Below are positions 25,113 through 37,435 of a DNA stretch of 64,000 nt, in pieces. Location: the NCBI GenBank assembly GCA_018105865.1, contig CM030866.1, forward strand, positions 4,641,451 through 4,705,450. The letters are read 5' to 3'. How positions within the stretch are numbered: position 1 is the stretch's first letter; every line of letters starts with the position of its first letter. The position numbers were made by a program, and so were the translations under genes. A model generated the notes under the pieces. The model searched no databases and had not been told where the DNA came from. It saw nothing but the letters and a program-made list of their open reading frames with translations. This DNA comes from Metaphire vulgaris (Eukaryota > Annelida > Clitellata > Crassiclitellata > Megascolecidae).

Positions 25113-26082
25113 AATAGACTTAAAACGCTACTGACCTCATACGTAAGGGTTAGGCAAAACTTACTTACTTAATTACTTAGATGAGGCAAAAAGTTCATTG
25201 TAAAATCGACGAATTTTAGCAAACGATCTGTCTCTGTCTCTCTGTCTCTCTCTGTCTCTCTGTGTCTGTCTGTCTGTCTGTCTCTGTCTCTCTCTCTGTC
25301 TGTCTCTCTCTCTCCTACTATCTAGTTAAATAGTTTTGTTCTATACTTGTTCCTGTTGTAACTCAGGCAGCACTTTAGTGACTAAATTGCCTCTATTCAG
25401 ACAATTATTGGTGATGATTTTGTAGCTTTTATTGTTAACATAAAAAACGAAAATAGCAAACCCTAAGCTGCTACAGCTATAGACTTTCTGGTATGTCTAC
25501 CTGTCTGTCTGTGTCTACATGCCTGTCTGCCTGCCTGCCTGTCTGTCTGCCTGCCTGCCTTAGATCATATCTCGCATTGGCTCGCAAGCTGGCTTTAATA
25601 CTCGCAATCTAAGTGGAAATTTTATAACATTGACAGAGGCCATCTGTTGAAAATCCTGTAGGAAGCAGACAGCCATTACAATGCATAAGCCACCGGACAC
25701 ATAAACTACTCAACCAAAGTCCATAGAAAAACACAGCAGCAGCAGCAGCAGCAGCGGCAACAGTTGGCAAAAATCTCAAGATACAAGAAGACATCATCAC
25801 GCTCAAACAAAAAATAAGTAAGCAGAAACAGAACCACCTTCCGACTCTTTCAGCCCTTAATTTTCACTTCATTTCCTGAGCATTTAAAAACGAAGATACA
25901 ACACCGGTGATAACAACTAATTATATACGAAATATCCGTCAATCAGCGAGAACCGATCAATCTTACAATCAATAATCAACCGACTTCTAATGCGCCACTA
26001 TCTAAAAATCTAGAGCGCATTCGCCTAAGTAGGCCTTTTACGGTTTTTATAAGATATTTTTTCAAAAACGGAGCATTATGTT
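25113..26082. other. Non-coding stretch with TCTG repeats
   Basis: A (TCTG)n/(TC)n array lies at 25228-25316, a TGCC-rich array at 25500-25560, and (CAG)n at 25735-25755. No exon was recognised. Confidence 0.5.
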
Positions 26083-26273
26083 CAGTGGCGGCTCCACAGA
26101 GGTTCAAGGGGGGCCCGTGCCCCCTGTTGAGTGCCTGGCCTCCCAGTGGCCCCACTGTTGGGACCCTATACTTAATGCTACATACTTAACAACAAATGGT
26201 TGGGCCCCCGTGATTAGAAGTTGCCACCCCCAACGGACCCCCAATTGCCAAATCCTGGAGCCGCCATGCACTG
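26083..26273. mobile_element. hAT MITE, CAGTGGCGGCTCC family (copy 2)
   Basis: It starts CAGTGGCGGCTCCA and ends GGAGCCGCCATGCACTG, the right end carrying a 4-base interruption. The interior (GGGCCCGTGCCCC, GGACCCTATACTTAATGC) matches the other copies. Confidence 0.8.
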
Positions 26274-26348
26274 GCCCACTGATTATGTTAACGTGATTTG
26301 GCAGAGACAGTTAAATTGCCTGCAAGCAATATTCTATTAATATGCTAT

Positions 26349-26690
26349 TGGGTGCGCAGTGGTTAGCGCACTGGTCTGCCAATCTTGAGGTTCGTGGTTC
26401 AACTCCCGGCCGCGGCAGAAACTTTTCGGTTGTTTCCGTCCCAACGCTTTCATACGCGACGCACTGGTCCAAGGGTTAAGAGTTGGTCTGCCAACCCTGG
26501 TAGGACACCGGATTTTGTTGAATAATGATCTGCGAACGCCAGCTTTCGGCGGAATCGTGGAAAACTTTCTACCGAAGACAACATGGAAAGCTTCCACTGT
26601 ACCCGATGAACCAGAGGTCACGGCGAAAAGTGCGATTTCTGGTGGGGTGTGGGGTGGGGAACTAGGCTCTCCCACTGGATTAGGACGATC
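26349..26690 (+). repeat. tRNA-derived SINE
   Basis: The head resembles a tRNA gene with polymerase III promoter boxes: A-box-like GTGGTTAGCGCACTGG and B-box-like GGTTCGTGGTTCAACTCC. A second A-box-like segment (GCACTGGTCCAAGGGTTAAG) follows at about 26461, suggesting a dimeric or composite SINE. The cloverleaf is too degenerate for a working tRNA. The right limit is approximate. Confidence 0.6.
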
Positions 26691-26697
26691 TCCACTG

Positions 26698-26892
26698 CAG
26701 GGGCGTAACTAGGGTATTTGGCGTCCACGACAGGGGCCGGAAAATTAAATTTGCCGATTAGCGAATGTTAAGTAACAGATCATGACGTCCGTTTGATGCA
26801 AGATCATGATCAAGATCAAGAATGATTTTCTGCAGTGACTCACCTAGGGGTCCTAGGCTACCTGTCATAGGCCTACCCTGGGTACGCCACTG
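26698..26892. mobile_element. hAT-type MITE, CAGGGGCGTAACT end
   Basis: It starts CAGGGGCGTAACTAGGG and ends CCCTGGGTACGCCACTG. The flanks CTCCACTG and CGGCACTG match at 6 of 8 bases. Confidence 0.65.
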
Positions 26893-27017
26893 CGGCACTG
26901 TCCCATTGGTCGCCGGGTAAAGGTGGGAGTTTCGGCGTTTATCGTGAAAATGTTTCTCAAACTGAAACGCTTCTAGTTATTCCTTTATGCGCATTTTTTA
27001 AAATCTTGCGTCTACGG

Positions 27018-27500
27018 CAGTGGTTGTTAACCGGGGGTATTCGTACCCCTTAAGAGTACCTGAAGGACGCTGTGGGGGTACCGTTTTAAAGACTTTTACT
27101 TCAATGTATTCTGTTCACTGTGCAGATAATGTATGATTTTTTAAAACGAAATTAGAAAATATACAAGAAAATCTCATTTTCTGGCACATGCATAATCTGT
27201 GACAGATGTAGTCCTATGTTGCAGTCTGTCCTCAGATAAGGAAGGCTGGATGTATGGGGCACTTTGCCTTCTATTACTTGTTTCAGGGCAGGGGCGTAGC
27301 CAGGAATTTGATTTGGGGTATAAATGTAATTTGGAGGGAGGGGGGTATAAATTTTAAAAAACTTTGAAAATCTTAAAAAACACATTTAAAATGTAAGGTA
27401 ATCTGATATTTTTGGAGGGGGAGGTATACATACCGATATGCCCCCGTCGCTACGCCCCTGTTTCAGGGGTACGTAATCATAAGAGGGTTAAGAACCACAG
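27018..27500. mobile_element. hAT-type element CAGTGGTTGTTAACC, host of a nested MITE
   Basis: It starts CAGTGGTTGTTAACCGGGGG and ends GGGTTAAGAACCACAG. The flanks GTCTACGG and GTCTACTG match at 7 of 8 bases. The CAGTGGTT(C)TTAACC end is a common hAT terminus in animals. It contains the nested element at 27289-27460. Confidence 0.8.
27289..27460. mobile_element. hAT MITE, CAGGGGCGTAGCC family, nested
   Basis: It starts CAGGGGCGTAGCCAGGAATT and ends GTCGCTACGCCCCTG. Perfect 8-bp duplications TTTCAGGG flank it (27281-27288, 27461-27468). Relatives lie at 40742, 61097 and 62509. Confidence 0.92.
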
Positions 27501-29358
27501 GTCTACTGGATGCGTACAGAAAGATGTATGTACCCCATTGCTCGAAATGCATCTGTCTGCCTAAGGTATTTTCGTTTCAACGAAAATAAACGGGGCAACT
27601 ACAAAAACCGCCTTCGAAAACAGCCATTGATACACTTTCAACGCCAACACAAGCAGCAGTCATCAATTTGCCCGAATACTAACTCACTAACTAAAATCCA
27701 TGTAATTCAACCAATGTACATGTATGTATGTATGTATGTATGTATGTATGTATGTATGTATAATCGAATGATAGCAATATTGTTTATCCTATGACGAGCG
27801 AATAGCATTCTGTCGAAATCAGTAAGTAAGACGAACATTCGCTAACCTTGATAGAATAAGTGCAGACGTGAATTTGGAGGAACTCCGCTGGAAACAACAG
27901 CAATTGAAAAGAAGAAGAAGAAGAAACCCGAACTCGACGCCTGTTCACAAAACACAACTACACAAACCCATTGCCCATAATGGCGCGATCAGACTGACTT
28001 CACTGACGAGGATATAACGCGCTGCCCTAAGTAGGACAAATGAGTCTGCGCGGGGCTACCAACCTACCGTCGGTCGGTCGGACCGAAGTTGAACTGGTAC
28101 ATTTTGTGGACTGTAGCGCTTGCCGGCAGGCTAACGGTTCGGGCAGAGAGAGAAGAGAGGATAGAAGTAGGCGTGGCCTGCGATCGGTGATTGACAGGCC
28201 TCGGGTTGAGTCAGCTGTAAAAAAGCCAACGGGTACACGGGGAGCTTCTTTAGGACAGCCAGATCCCGTTAACACAAGCCTCCTCTCTCCTCCCTCCCCC
28301 TCCCCGCTAACAGATTCATTATAGCGTAGACTTAATTGTGTGGGTCTAATAGCCGGACAATGGATCCTTTGCCAAGGTGGCAACTCCGGTTTCCGGGAAG
28401 GTATCTCTCTGGATCCGCTGACGTAGACGCGACCCAATGAATCCATTAGGAGTAATTGATTGCCGATAAATATCCATATCTGATTGGATATATACCCGGG
28501 GGGTGGGTGGGTGGGTGGGTGGGAGCGAGCGAACTGGGGCGAGACCCCCCCTTCGGGATTAAGTTGAAGACGAGATTTTCGCTCGGTTAAGTTTGCGACC
28601 TTCGTCGTTTGCATAACCACACACACAAACACACACACACACACACACATTGAGAATTCTTCTATCTGCTGGTCATTCCTTGGCAGAATTTTACTTTTGG
28701 CCTTTGACGTTATCACCATGGCTAACATATACTTACTGTTCTGGTTACGCCACTATAGTGTATCCAACATAGGCGTAAACTTCTATTAGGCCACAAGGGT
28801 CGATCCCCGCCCCCACTTTTCGAGAAGTTACCTTAGGGAAGGGGGAAGGAGGAAGGTGTACGGGTTCCCCCTCCAAGTTTTCGCCAATTATCCAACAGAA
28901 CCCCCCCATCCATCGAGAAACTTTTAACCCACGCAAAAGAAACCCGGGGAGTAGCGCCTAATCTAAACATCGCCGCTCTAGATTATTCGCCCTGCGCTTC
29001 AGCACCCTGGGTGCCCTCAAGGCCAGGCCCCGAGAAACAGCCGCATCTGACCGGATTTCATTTGGGAAAATGTCGCGATTTTTAACCAAGCGGTCTCGGT
29101 GCAAACCACGAGACCACTCGGACGTATTCTGGGACCCCGGGGGGGGTTGGTGGCGGGGAGGAATCAATGATGCAAACTGCATGACGTCAGGCCCCTTAGG
29201 CGGTGTGCTGCATAAAATGTCCAAAATACACATCAGTTGACGAAAGCTGCATTGAAACAACTCTATCAATTATAATACAAATTAATTCGGTGTTTTAATC
29301 GGCATCTAAACTAAGTCATTATACTCGCAGAAGCGTCGCTAAAATGCGACATAATTAC

Positions 29359-29432
<74 letters not shown>

Positions 29433-29574
29433 TTATATAAGAAGATATGACGTTCATTTTCTTCTTAGAACTTTGAAGATACCGCTCTCTAATAGCGCTT
29501 AGAATTTGTATATACGTTAATTTGTCCCAAATCCACCGAAGATAATAATAATAATAATAATAATAATAATATCT
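27501..29574. other. Non-coding stretch
   Basis: (TGTA)n lies at 27720-27762, a GGGTGGGT run at 28498-28526 and (CA)n at 28619-28650. A stretch at 28762-28930 resembles 53313-53400 (TAACTTCTATTAGGCC...) and is probably a dispersed repeat. (TAA)n is at 29359-29430. The 233-codon minus-strand frame at 28027-28728 has no recognisable domain and spans repeats. Confidence 0.45.
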
Positions 29575-30062
29575 ATCATATTAAGATCCTTATCTGTATG
29601 TCTGTCTGTTACCTTCAAGCGTTCTGATTGGTTGACTATTGGTAGACGGTTTAGACGGTTTAGTCCTTACGTCGCGCGATGCGTTGGTGGACGATGTTCG
29701 AAGACGACGTTGCTATTGGTAACAATTGTTCGTAGAATCGTAGTTTAACACGGTTTAGTCGAGTCATTGCAGCGTCAGAGGGCTGGGCGTGCGACGACGT
29801 TGCTATTGGTAACAATTGTTCGCAGCCTGAGGTAGTTGCAACGTAACATTTTAAACGTACACAAAAATACGTGTACAGCGTCACAAATGGCCACAGTTGC
29901 GTGATTTTAACGTACATAGGCCTAATTATTACGTGGCGCAGAGCTTGGCTAGGTGGCGATCATTGAAATGTTGTTCAGCATGAATTCAATGATTGGGTAT
30001 TAGGTATAGGTATTGGATTAGTATTATCCTGCACTGCGAGCGAAGATAGCATCTTTCTAGTA
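29575..30062. repeat. Dispersed ~480-bp repeat, inverted relative of 54640-55090
   Basis: The segments TGTTCAGCATGAATTCAATG, GGTATAGGTATTGGATTAG and TCTGATTGGTTGACTATTGG recur in reverse order and orientation near 54.6-55.1 kb. Internally a 28-bp piece (TTGCTATTGGTAACAATTG...) is duplicated at 29709 and 29800. One side abuts a TCTG/TAA repeat and the other a long TAA array. The class is unknown. Confidence 0.75.
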
Positions 30063-30221
<159 letters not shown>

Positions 30222-31124
30222 GCAAGAAGATCCCAACCCAAATGGGAAGCGGTATCTCCCATCCTGCGGTTTCAAACATTAAATCTAACCTTACTATACT
30301 GTACACGCTCCAGCAAATGTATCCTCGTGTATCCAATCCAATGTTTATCTCTACAGTTATGCGTATATACAGTACAACGAAGGGACTTCATGAAAGACTA
30401 TTCGACTGTCATAACTGTCACTGATGTATACAGTGATCTGATAAAGAATTTTAGAACCAACAACAAGGCCAGACAAAACATGCGATGACATGACGAAATA
30501 CACCGATACATATCCTTGACGGAAAGCGAGGGGTGGGGTACCGGTACTTAATTGGTACCCGTCTTTATAGGGCGCTTCTAAGTACCCCCAAAAGGGCCGT
30601 ATAAGAACGAAAGAAATGGATTATATCGGCGATTTTCACCCCATAAAACATAAGCGTTAACAGTCAAACAATCCACTGCCTTTCAGCCGATAAGGGAAGA
30701 GAATTTTATTGGGTGTTTGAAAACTCAACGGTGGCCAAGAATTCCCCTTGCCGCAGACCTAAGGGGTTAGACAAAGGTGAGTAACTCCTTTCATCCGTTG
30801 GACAATTAGTCAAATTTGAGTTGGGAAATTAATCGAATCAGGACCGAGGAAGCGTTCTTGCCCTCTGAGCTTGTGTTAACTCCGTGGAGATGTGATTTCA
30901 ATGAATTCTCTGTTTCGGAAATAAACGTAACATACGCCGCCGTTGACTGACTCGGTGGAATTGGGTAGAAGACAAGGCATTGGATTCATACTGCTTCTAA
31001 CACGGTCAGGCCTCCCAAAGCAATTAAAGGTAAAGATAGTATTGTAAAGCGCTCTTGTCTTTGGACATTTTTGCCATGCTTATTGACTGACTCTGGATAT
31101 AAATTGTCTAGTTAATAAGGCCTC

Positions 31125-31161
31125 CCAATAATAATAATAATAATAATAATAAAATTGTCTA

Positions 31162-31215
<54 letters not shown>
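31125..31215. repeat. (AAT)n double array
   Basis: Two AAT arrays split by a short duplicated AATTGTCTA(G/A)TTAATA segment. Confidence 0.9.
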
Positions 31216-31216
<1 letters not shown>

Positions 31217-31253
31217 TAGGTCCCGTACTCGAGTCCGAGCGTTGGGTTCCGGC

Positions 31254-31436
31254 CAGGGTTATTTCTAGGAATTTCAATTTGGGAGAGTATCGGTAAATTC
31301 TGGGGGTCCTCTCCAAAAAGTCTGACAAGCAAAAAAATGGTCATCCCATAGCTAAAATTGGGGGTAGGTGTTGCAGGTGTCGGTCTCAAAATGGGGGGGG
31401 GGGTGTTGGAGTGTTAGGGGTGTAAAAATATCTCTG
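31254..31436. mobile_element. hAT MITE, CAGGGTTATTTCTAGG family (copy 2)
   Basis: It starts CAGGGTTATTTCTAGGAATT and ends AAAATATCTCTG. Perfect 8-bp duplications GTTCCGGC flank it (31246-31253, 31437-31444). The A-run motif is at 31323-31345. Confidence 0.92.
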
Positions 31437-31769
31437 GTTCCGGCGCTTACTGTATCTAGCAGACCCATTAAGTAGGGTACGTAATAATGAAGCCCAATTG
31501 CATTTTCTGATTTTCTAATGTGATTCAGAAGGCGACATAGAAGCCATTTCGATGAAGACACGGGTGCGATTTTTAAAAAGCAAGCGGGGTTTTTCTGGAC
31601 ATAGCGCCATCTGTCGTACGACCGTTTTCACGGTTTAGGGAATTTTAGTCTGGCGAAAAATTCTCATTTTCAACGCAACGTACCGATTCGGAGACTCGTA
31701 ACTTCGTAAGGAAACGAACAGCTCTGGCTTTTAAGAGTTTTACTTGCAGAAGCATCGTACAGGCTTGAA

Positions 31770-31800
<31 letters not shown>

Positions 31801-31984
31801 TTTGTCGGGGGTCTATTTTAGTCTGCTGCACCTGCTGAACTCTGCCGATCGGGCGAGCCTAAAAATCTGTTCACACGAGTTGGGTCATTTATCAATCTTG
31901 GCCCGACGCTCGAAGGAAAATGTTTCAACCAGGGTGTATGTATGCATTTCAACGACTCTACTCTTCTTGCTTTTACCTACTAAC

Positions 31985-32051
31985 TTCTGTCTGTCTGTCT
32001 ATCTGTCTGTCTGTCTGTCTGTCTGCCTGCCTGTCTGTGTGTCTGTCTGTC

Positions 32052-32109
<58 letters not shown>
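31985..32109. repeat. (TCTG)n microsatellite
   Basis: About 125 bp of TCTG units with a few variants. A short (TGGC)n array is at 31770-31800. Confidence 0.96.
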
Positions 32110-32559
32110 GGTAGTACCGGAACGACCCTAAGAGTTATTCGGATCTTGGCCCTTCGTGGCTGAAGGGGCAGTAAGTAATACCGGTTGACCCGCCCGCTCG
32201 CTTGATACCACCCTCGAGTGTTCCAAAAAAACTGTGAACTTGGCGCTTGTACGGTTTCTTTATTTTCCTGACAGGCAGATACCAAGACATCAGAACCTCA
32301 CGCGATAAAACAGTGTTGTTGTTTTTAAATTGTCCAGATTGCCAGGTTTTTCTACCAAAAATTCACCACGATCAACCTCAACCAACAATTTACAAAGAGA
32401 TATAATCAGGTCATTTATATTAGGCCTATCATTGAAACATTGACAGAAAAGGAAATAATTTTTAGGATGGCGATCTAAGTATGTAAGCAAGTACTTTATT
32501 CCCAAAAAAATAGATGATTAAGATTATAAAATGTATTTCGATTTAGTTAGAATGATTTC

Positions 32560-32690
32560 TAATTATTTAGAATTAGCCTTCAAATCTAATTAATTATAAT
32601 TGCAATTACACAACAGTTTTTCTAATTAATTAAAATTAGCACATATTATAATTAATTATCTAATTAGCTTAATTAGATAATTAAAAATAC
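32560..32690. repeat. TAATTA-rich simple sequence
   Basis: Repeated AATTAATTA and CTAATTAG units, partly palindromic. It is either simple-sequence decay or a cluster of homeodomain-type core sites. The sequence cannot decide between these. Confidence 0.6.
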
Positions 32691-32726
32691 AACACTGCAA
32701 TAAAAGAAAACAATTGGGACCCGCTT

Positions 32727-32806
32727 TTAACCCCTTAACTGGGGATCCCGAATATATCCGTCCATTTTACATTGAGTTACAGTTAAATACACGGTTAAGG
32801 GGTTAA
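32727..32806 (+). mobile_element. TTAA-bounded mini-MITE (copy 4)
   Basis: The full inverted ends and core (CTGGGGATCCCGAATATATC) match copies 1 and 8, with TTAA on both sides. Confidence 0.87.
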
Positions 32807-32833
32807 GTTCGATCGTCAGTGCTGTTCGGATAT

Positions 32834-33011
32834 CATGGGATATTTCTACACCCCTAATACCTCCAACACCCCCCCCCCGACACTCCCGACACCCCCAATT
32901 TAAGCTATTGGATCAGTTGGGTGACCTCTTTTTTGCTTGTCAGACATTTTTGGCAGGAGACCCCGAGAATTTACCGACACCCCGAAATTGAAAAGCCTAG
33001 AAATAACTCTG
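32834..33011. mobile_element. hAT MITE, CAGGGTTATTTCTAGG family (copy 3)
   Basis: It starts CATGGGATATTTCTACACCC and ends CCTAGAAATAACTCTG. The duplication is not recognisable. The A-run motif is at about 32920-32942. Confidence 0.7.
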
Positions 33012-33024
33012 GGTTCATGGGCTT

Positions 33025-33246
33025 CATGGGCGCCCACATAAAGTTTTCCAGGAGGGGCAAAACACAACGGTCACGGTTACGTCACATAAATTTTTCCAAG
33101 AGTGGGGGGGGGCAAAACACATTTTAGCACAATGGTCACAGTTAGTATTTTAGCAGAGTTTTCAAATTTCAATGTGAAATATTGGTATTTGCATTTTCCA
33201 GGTGGAGGGAGTGCCCCCTCTTGCCACAATGTCAGGGGCGCCCATG
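33025..33246. mobile_element. hAT-type MITE CATGGGCGCCCAC family (copy 1)
   Basis: It starts CATGGGCGCCCACATAAAG and ends GGGGCGCCCATG. The flanks ATGGGCTT and ATAGGCTT match at 7 of 8 bases. The interior GCAAATACCAATATTTCACA is shared with the copies at 46557 and 49269. Confidence 0.82.
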
Positions 33247-33351
33247 ATAGGCTTTCGGTTTCTTTCGTTCCCACATCCCCCACTCATTGTATTAGCCTCA
33301 TCTGCGCACTGACAAATTTTTGAACAACGTTAAATGCTCATCTCTTTCACC

Positions 33352-33527
33352 CAGGGCGCGATTTGTAGGGGAAAGGGAGGAATCTCTCCCCTACTGCCCA
33401 ACTTCATCCCCCCTACTGCTACATCCCCCACCACTACATCCCCCCACTGCTACATTTCCCAACAACTACACCCTCCCCCCAAGCTCGACATATCCCCCCA
33501 CTGCTCCAGGACACAAATCGCACCCTG
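33352..33527. mobile_element. hAT-type MITE CAGGGCGCGATTTG family (copy 1)
   Basis: It starts CAGGGCGCGATTTGTAGGGG and ends ACAAATCGCACCCTG. The flanks CTTTCACC and CATTCACC match at 7 of 8 bases. The interior has repeated CCACTGCTACAT units. A second copy is nested at 62694-62866. Confidence 0.85.
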
Positions 33528-34208
33528 CATTCACCTGACTGTATAGCCTGATAGCCTGGATTCTTGTGCTACTCTAATCTGGTGTGCCTTCGGCTGATGA
33601 TTCTATGCATTGTGGAATGGCGCTATAGAAGTTTTAGATGCGATCTTAACCTCTGCTCAATGTCTGTTCCTTTCCAGTTTCCACTACGAGTCCATAAGCA
33701 ACGTAAAGTATATGTTCTGATTGGTTCGAACTATGACATCTCTTCCATAGCCGGTGTTTTTTGCACCGCCCTGCACAGACCACGTGATCGACCGACCATA
33801 GAATTCCAAACCGATTGTCGTATCGTCGCCGCAATCGACGACGGAAGAAGAATCAGAGGGATTCGAAATGATCACGTGATCATTATAAACACGGTCCGTA
33901 CTTCCTAATGATATTGACTGCGCAAACAGCGGAGCGGGCGAGACGGAGTCCCACAGGGGCCCCCCGTTATACGCCCCCTGGAGCCCCCGCAGGCCACGGG
34001 CAATCACTTCGAACGGGATGGGGTCGTGACGGGGTGCGGGGTGCGGGGTGCGGTGGAAGAGCAAGAGACCACAAAAGTATCTGGTCGTACGCAAGTGCCC
34101 AATGTAATAGCAATTTGCGGGATTAGTGGAACGTCAAAAGTGAAATACTTTACAGCTCAGTGGAATCATTAGGGGATGCATTAGGGTATTAGGGAATAAA
34201 CTCACCTA

Positions 34209-34243
<35 letters not shown>

Positions 34244-34944
34244 GCGTGTGTCTGTCTCTGTGTTTTGTCTTTCTGTGTGCCGTGTTCCTCTTTTATATGT
34301 TCGTCTGTCTGTCTCTGTCTCTCTGTTTCTCTGTGCGTGTCATGTTCCTCGTTTATACGTGTGGAGGTCACTAAAAATACTCTGAGCGATAATACCAGTT
34401 AAAATAATTAAGCGATTTCCGTTTCGTGCAGCGACGTTTCTCTTCTGGCGCAACACGTAATATTTCTGACCCAACTGCATCATGTGGAGGCAGGGAACCA
34501 GGAGCTGACTCACAGCGTGATAAATGGCTGAGTCGAAAGCGTTGAGCAGTTGGGTCTCTGATGCGAAGACGAGAGAGCGACGAAAGACTGTCTACCGGCC
34601 GACGGGAATTTTTCCCCAATAAATCTTCTTGTGACAGGCGTAGAAAAAGCACGGATCAAGGGCATCTGGGTAAGAAAGAGTGGGATTCGGCGCTATGACC
34701 CCTGACCTTGAGCTTTCCCACCCCCCTCACCTCCACCCCACTAGCGTTCTATACAATGTTGAGTTGTTGTTGTTGTTGTTGTTGCTGTTGCAATGGTTGT
34801 TGTTAGATCCAAATGCATTAATCATATTGAATGGAATTCTTTTCTATTGGTCTTAGGTAAACGTTTCTGGTAGTATCAAAATCATTTATAAACTGGTTGA
34901 GTGAGTGTAGTCTAAGAATTTGAAAGCGCTGCATACGATACAGG

Positions 34945-35020
<76 letters not shown>

Positions 35021-35364
35021 CATTCTTTACAATTCGTCGTCGTTAATCCTTCATGTCTGCGATCGAAAAGCTGCGACGGTAACATCAGAAGGAAAGATTA
35101 GGTGGCACTGTTGACGACGTGCTATCCCGCGCCAGTACCACCGAGTCACCGACACTCGTACTGTCAATCGACGGTACTGACGACATGCACGACACATCTA
35201 GCTACTTAAACGCTGACAATAATTACTGTCGGAGATGGCGGCAAACCGTCGACACTAAAACTGACAATTAGAATGAAAATACAAATTTTAAAATAAATAT
35301 CTAGAATTTTGACTGTGCAGTCATAAATTATTATTTACGAGTGGCGAGGGTAAGTTGGAAAAGG
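33528..35364. other. Non-coding stretch
   Basis: A dispersed tail copy (ATGGCGCTATAGAAGTTTTAG) is at 33617. TCTG repeats lie at 34207-34335, and (ATC)n then (AGC)n at 34945-35019. No exon was recognised. Confidence 0.5.
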
Positions 35365-35547
35365 CAGTGGCGGCTCCAGGATTTGGCAAGTGTGGGGGGC
35401 GTTGGGGTGGCAACTTCTACTCATGGGGGGCCAACCATTTGTTGTTAGGTATGTATTATCAAGTAGGATCCCAACAGAGGGGGCACTGGGGCAGGCACTC
35501 AATAGGGGGACACGGGCCCCCCGGGTCGCCCTGTGGAGCCGCCACTG
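35365..35547. mobile_element. hAT MITE, CAGTGGCGGCTCC family (copy 3)
   Basis: It starts CAGTGGCGGCTCCAGGATTT and ends GTGGAGCCGCCACTG. The flanks (GGAAAAGG, then GAAAGGGG) only partly match. Confidence 0.85.
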
Positions 35548-37393
35548 GAAAGGGGGCAGCATATAAGGTTTCTACCATTGCCCCTCCATGCTCCACCGCA
35601 CTGGATGCAGGTACAGAAGACCTCTGACCTCGATTAGTGCAGGCACCGACTTTCGTATTAGTGAAAAGCTGGTCTTATTCGGTGCAGTGGAAATCAGGTT
35701 AAGTGCAAGTTATTCGTCTGGTTGGCGGTTAACCTAATGGCGCACCATAAACAGCGTCGCCGTCAGCGCACGTGGTGCAGATTATAAAGTCCGAAGCACC
35801 GACCGAAGGACTTTCGCACTGGGTCGGCAGTTCTCCAGTCTGTGAAAGTTAACCAGAGATTCAATTAGATCTGTTGCCGACGACGCATAGCAAAAGTTAA
35901 ATTGGGTCATGTCATGGGGTTCGTTTGGGTCACGTGCGTGCAAAACCCGCGTCGTGACCTCGTTTTCGACGCGAAAAGTCTTGTTTAGTCTCACGCTTTT
36001 AACTCGACTCAGACAGAGGCTATCTGTAGGCTACTTGCCGTTCTTTGAAAAATTCTAAAATCCCCGCGTGTTTCAGAGAGAGACACTCAGTTGATCGTGC
36101 TTAAAGCAGGAGAATTCTAATTTGTATAGCGCCTTCGGTTTTGTAGAAGCTGCTTTATCCGGTTACCGGGAACGCTGAAACAGGAACCTTTGCCTGAAAG
36201 TCTTCTTGAGAATCTGCTTCCGGCGAATTTTGGTTTCAAGTGGCAGCCGAACTGGAGCCCCATCCTTCAAATCATCCATCCATCCATTCATTCATCCATC
36301 CATCCATCTGTCCATCCGTCTGTCCATCTATCACCGGAGTCAGGGTTTCACTTCTGCCGCCTTTCGTTCTTGTTCTTAGTTTCGGTTCTTTCCTCCGACG
36401 GAAATGAAGACAATTGAAACGTTTTACGGGCGATAATATCAGATGAAAGTTTGTAATGCGTTTTATTAATTAAGTAGAGGCGCATTAAGGAAAAACATCT
36501 ATGTACAGTATGAATTCGTTAGCACGCATTTCAAGCCCCCTCCACCCAACCCCCACCTCCTCACCCCCCACACCCACCGAAGAAACCACACTCACCTGTG
36601 AATATGACAATAATTATTCAGTAGACAATCAACCAGTAGAAACGTATTCGGCGCTATAGAAGTTTCGTGCATTTAAAGACGCACATTAAGACAGACGCGC
36701 GCGCGCACTTACAACAACATATAGGCAGGTCTCGGGTAGTAGTGATGATGGAGAGGTTGAGAGTGACTAATCTTCGCAGTATCGGGTCTTTGTGAGATAA
36801 GGTCGCACGTACGCCGGAGTAAGGGTCGGTCGGAGGTTCAACGGGTGCATTTCGCCGGGCTCTGTAACTTCTCCGGTGTCTTGCTTAAAACACAAGGTCT
36901 TCTTATCGCTACCGGGGTCCGGCCCAGACTGGGGCATCCTTCGCCCCTCTCCCCTCCCAAACCCCCCCGCCCGCCCTCATCGACCCCTCTCCTTCCCCCT
37001 CCCCCACTGGTCCTGTCCCTCTCCCCCACCCGAAATTGACGGCCGCGCCTTTGTTCCACGCATTCCTATTCTGTCGCCGCCGATCGAGGAACTGAGAGGA
37101 GTAAAGGAGGAGGGGAGGAGGAGGAGGAGGAGGAGGAGGAGGAGAAGGAGAAGGAGGAAGAGGAAAAAACTTCGGAACGAAATACGAGGGTTAAGGTGGG
37201 TGGGAGGAGGGACGGAGAGAGGGAGAGGGGGTGGGGTAAGAGAGAGAGGAGAGAGAGAGAGAGGAGTCGTAAGATGGAAGACGGTTTGATTGAAACGAAG
37301 GATGAAGGAAGAACCGATGTTGATAGATAGAAAGAAGGATGGAGTACAACGTCGGCGGCCCAGGCAAATACCTCGTATACCTAGTATGGACGT

Positions 37394-37435
<42 letters not shown>

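Noticed and set aside
26349..26420. Functional tRNA gene
   Set aside because: The A and B boxes are recognisable but no paired acceptor stem or proper anticodon arm can be drawn. It fits a SINE head better.
28027..28728. 233-codon minus-strand frame
   Set aside because: It spans a CA repeat and a GGGT run, has no known domain and no matching splice structure.
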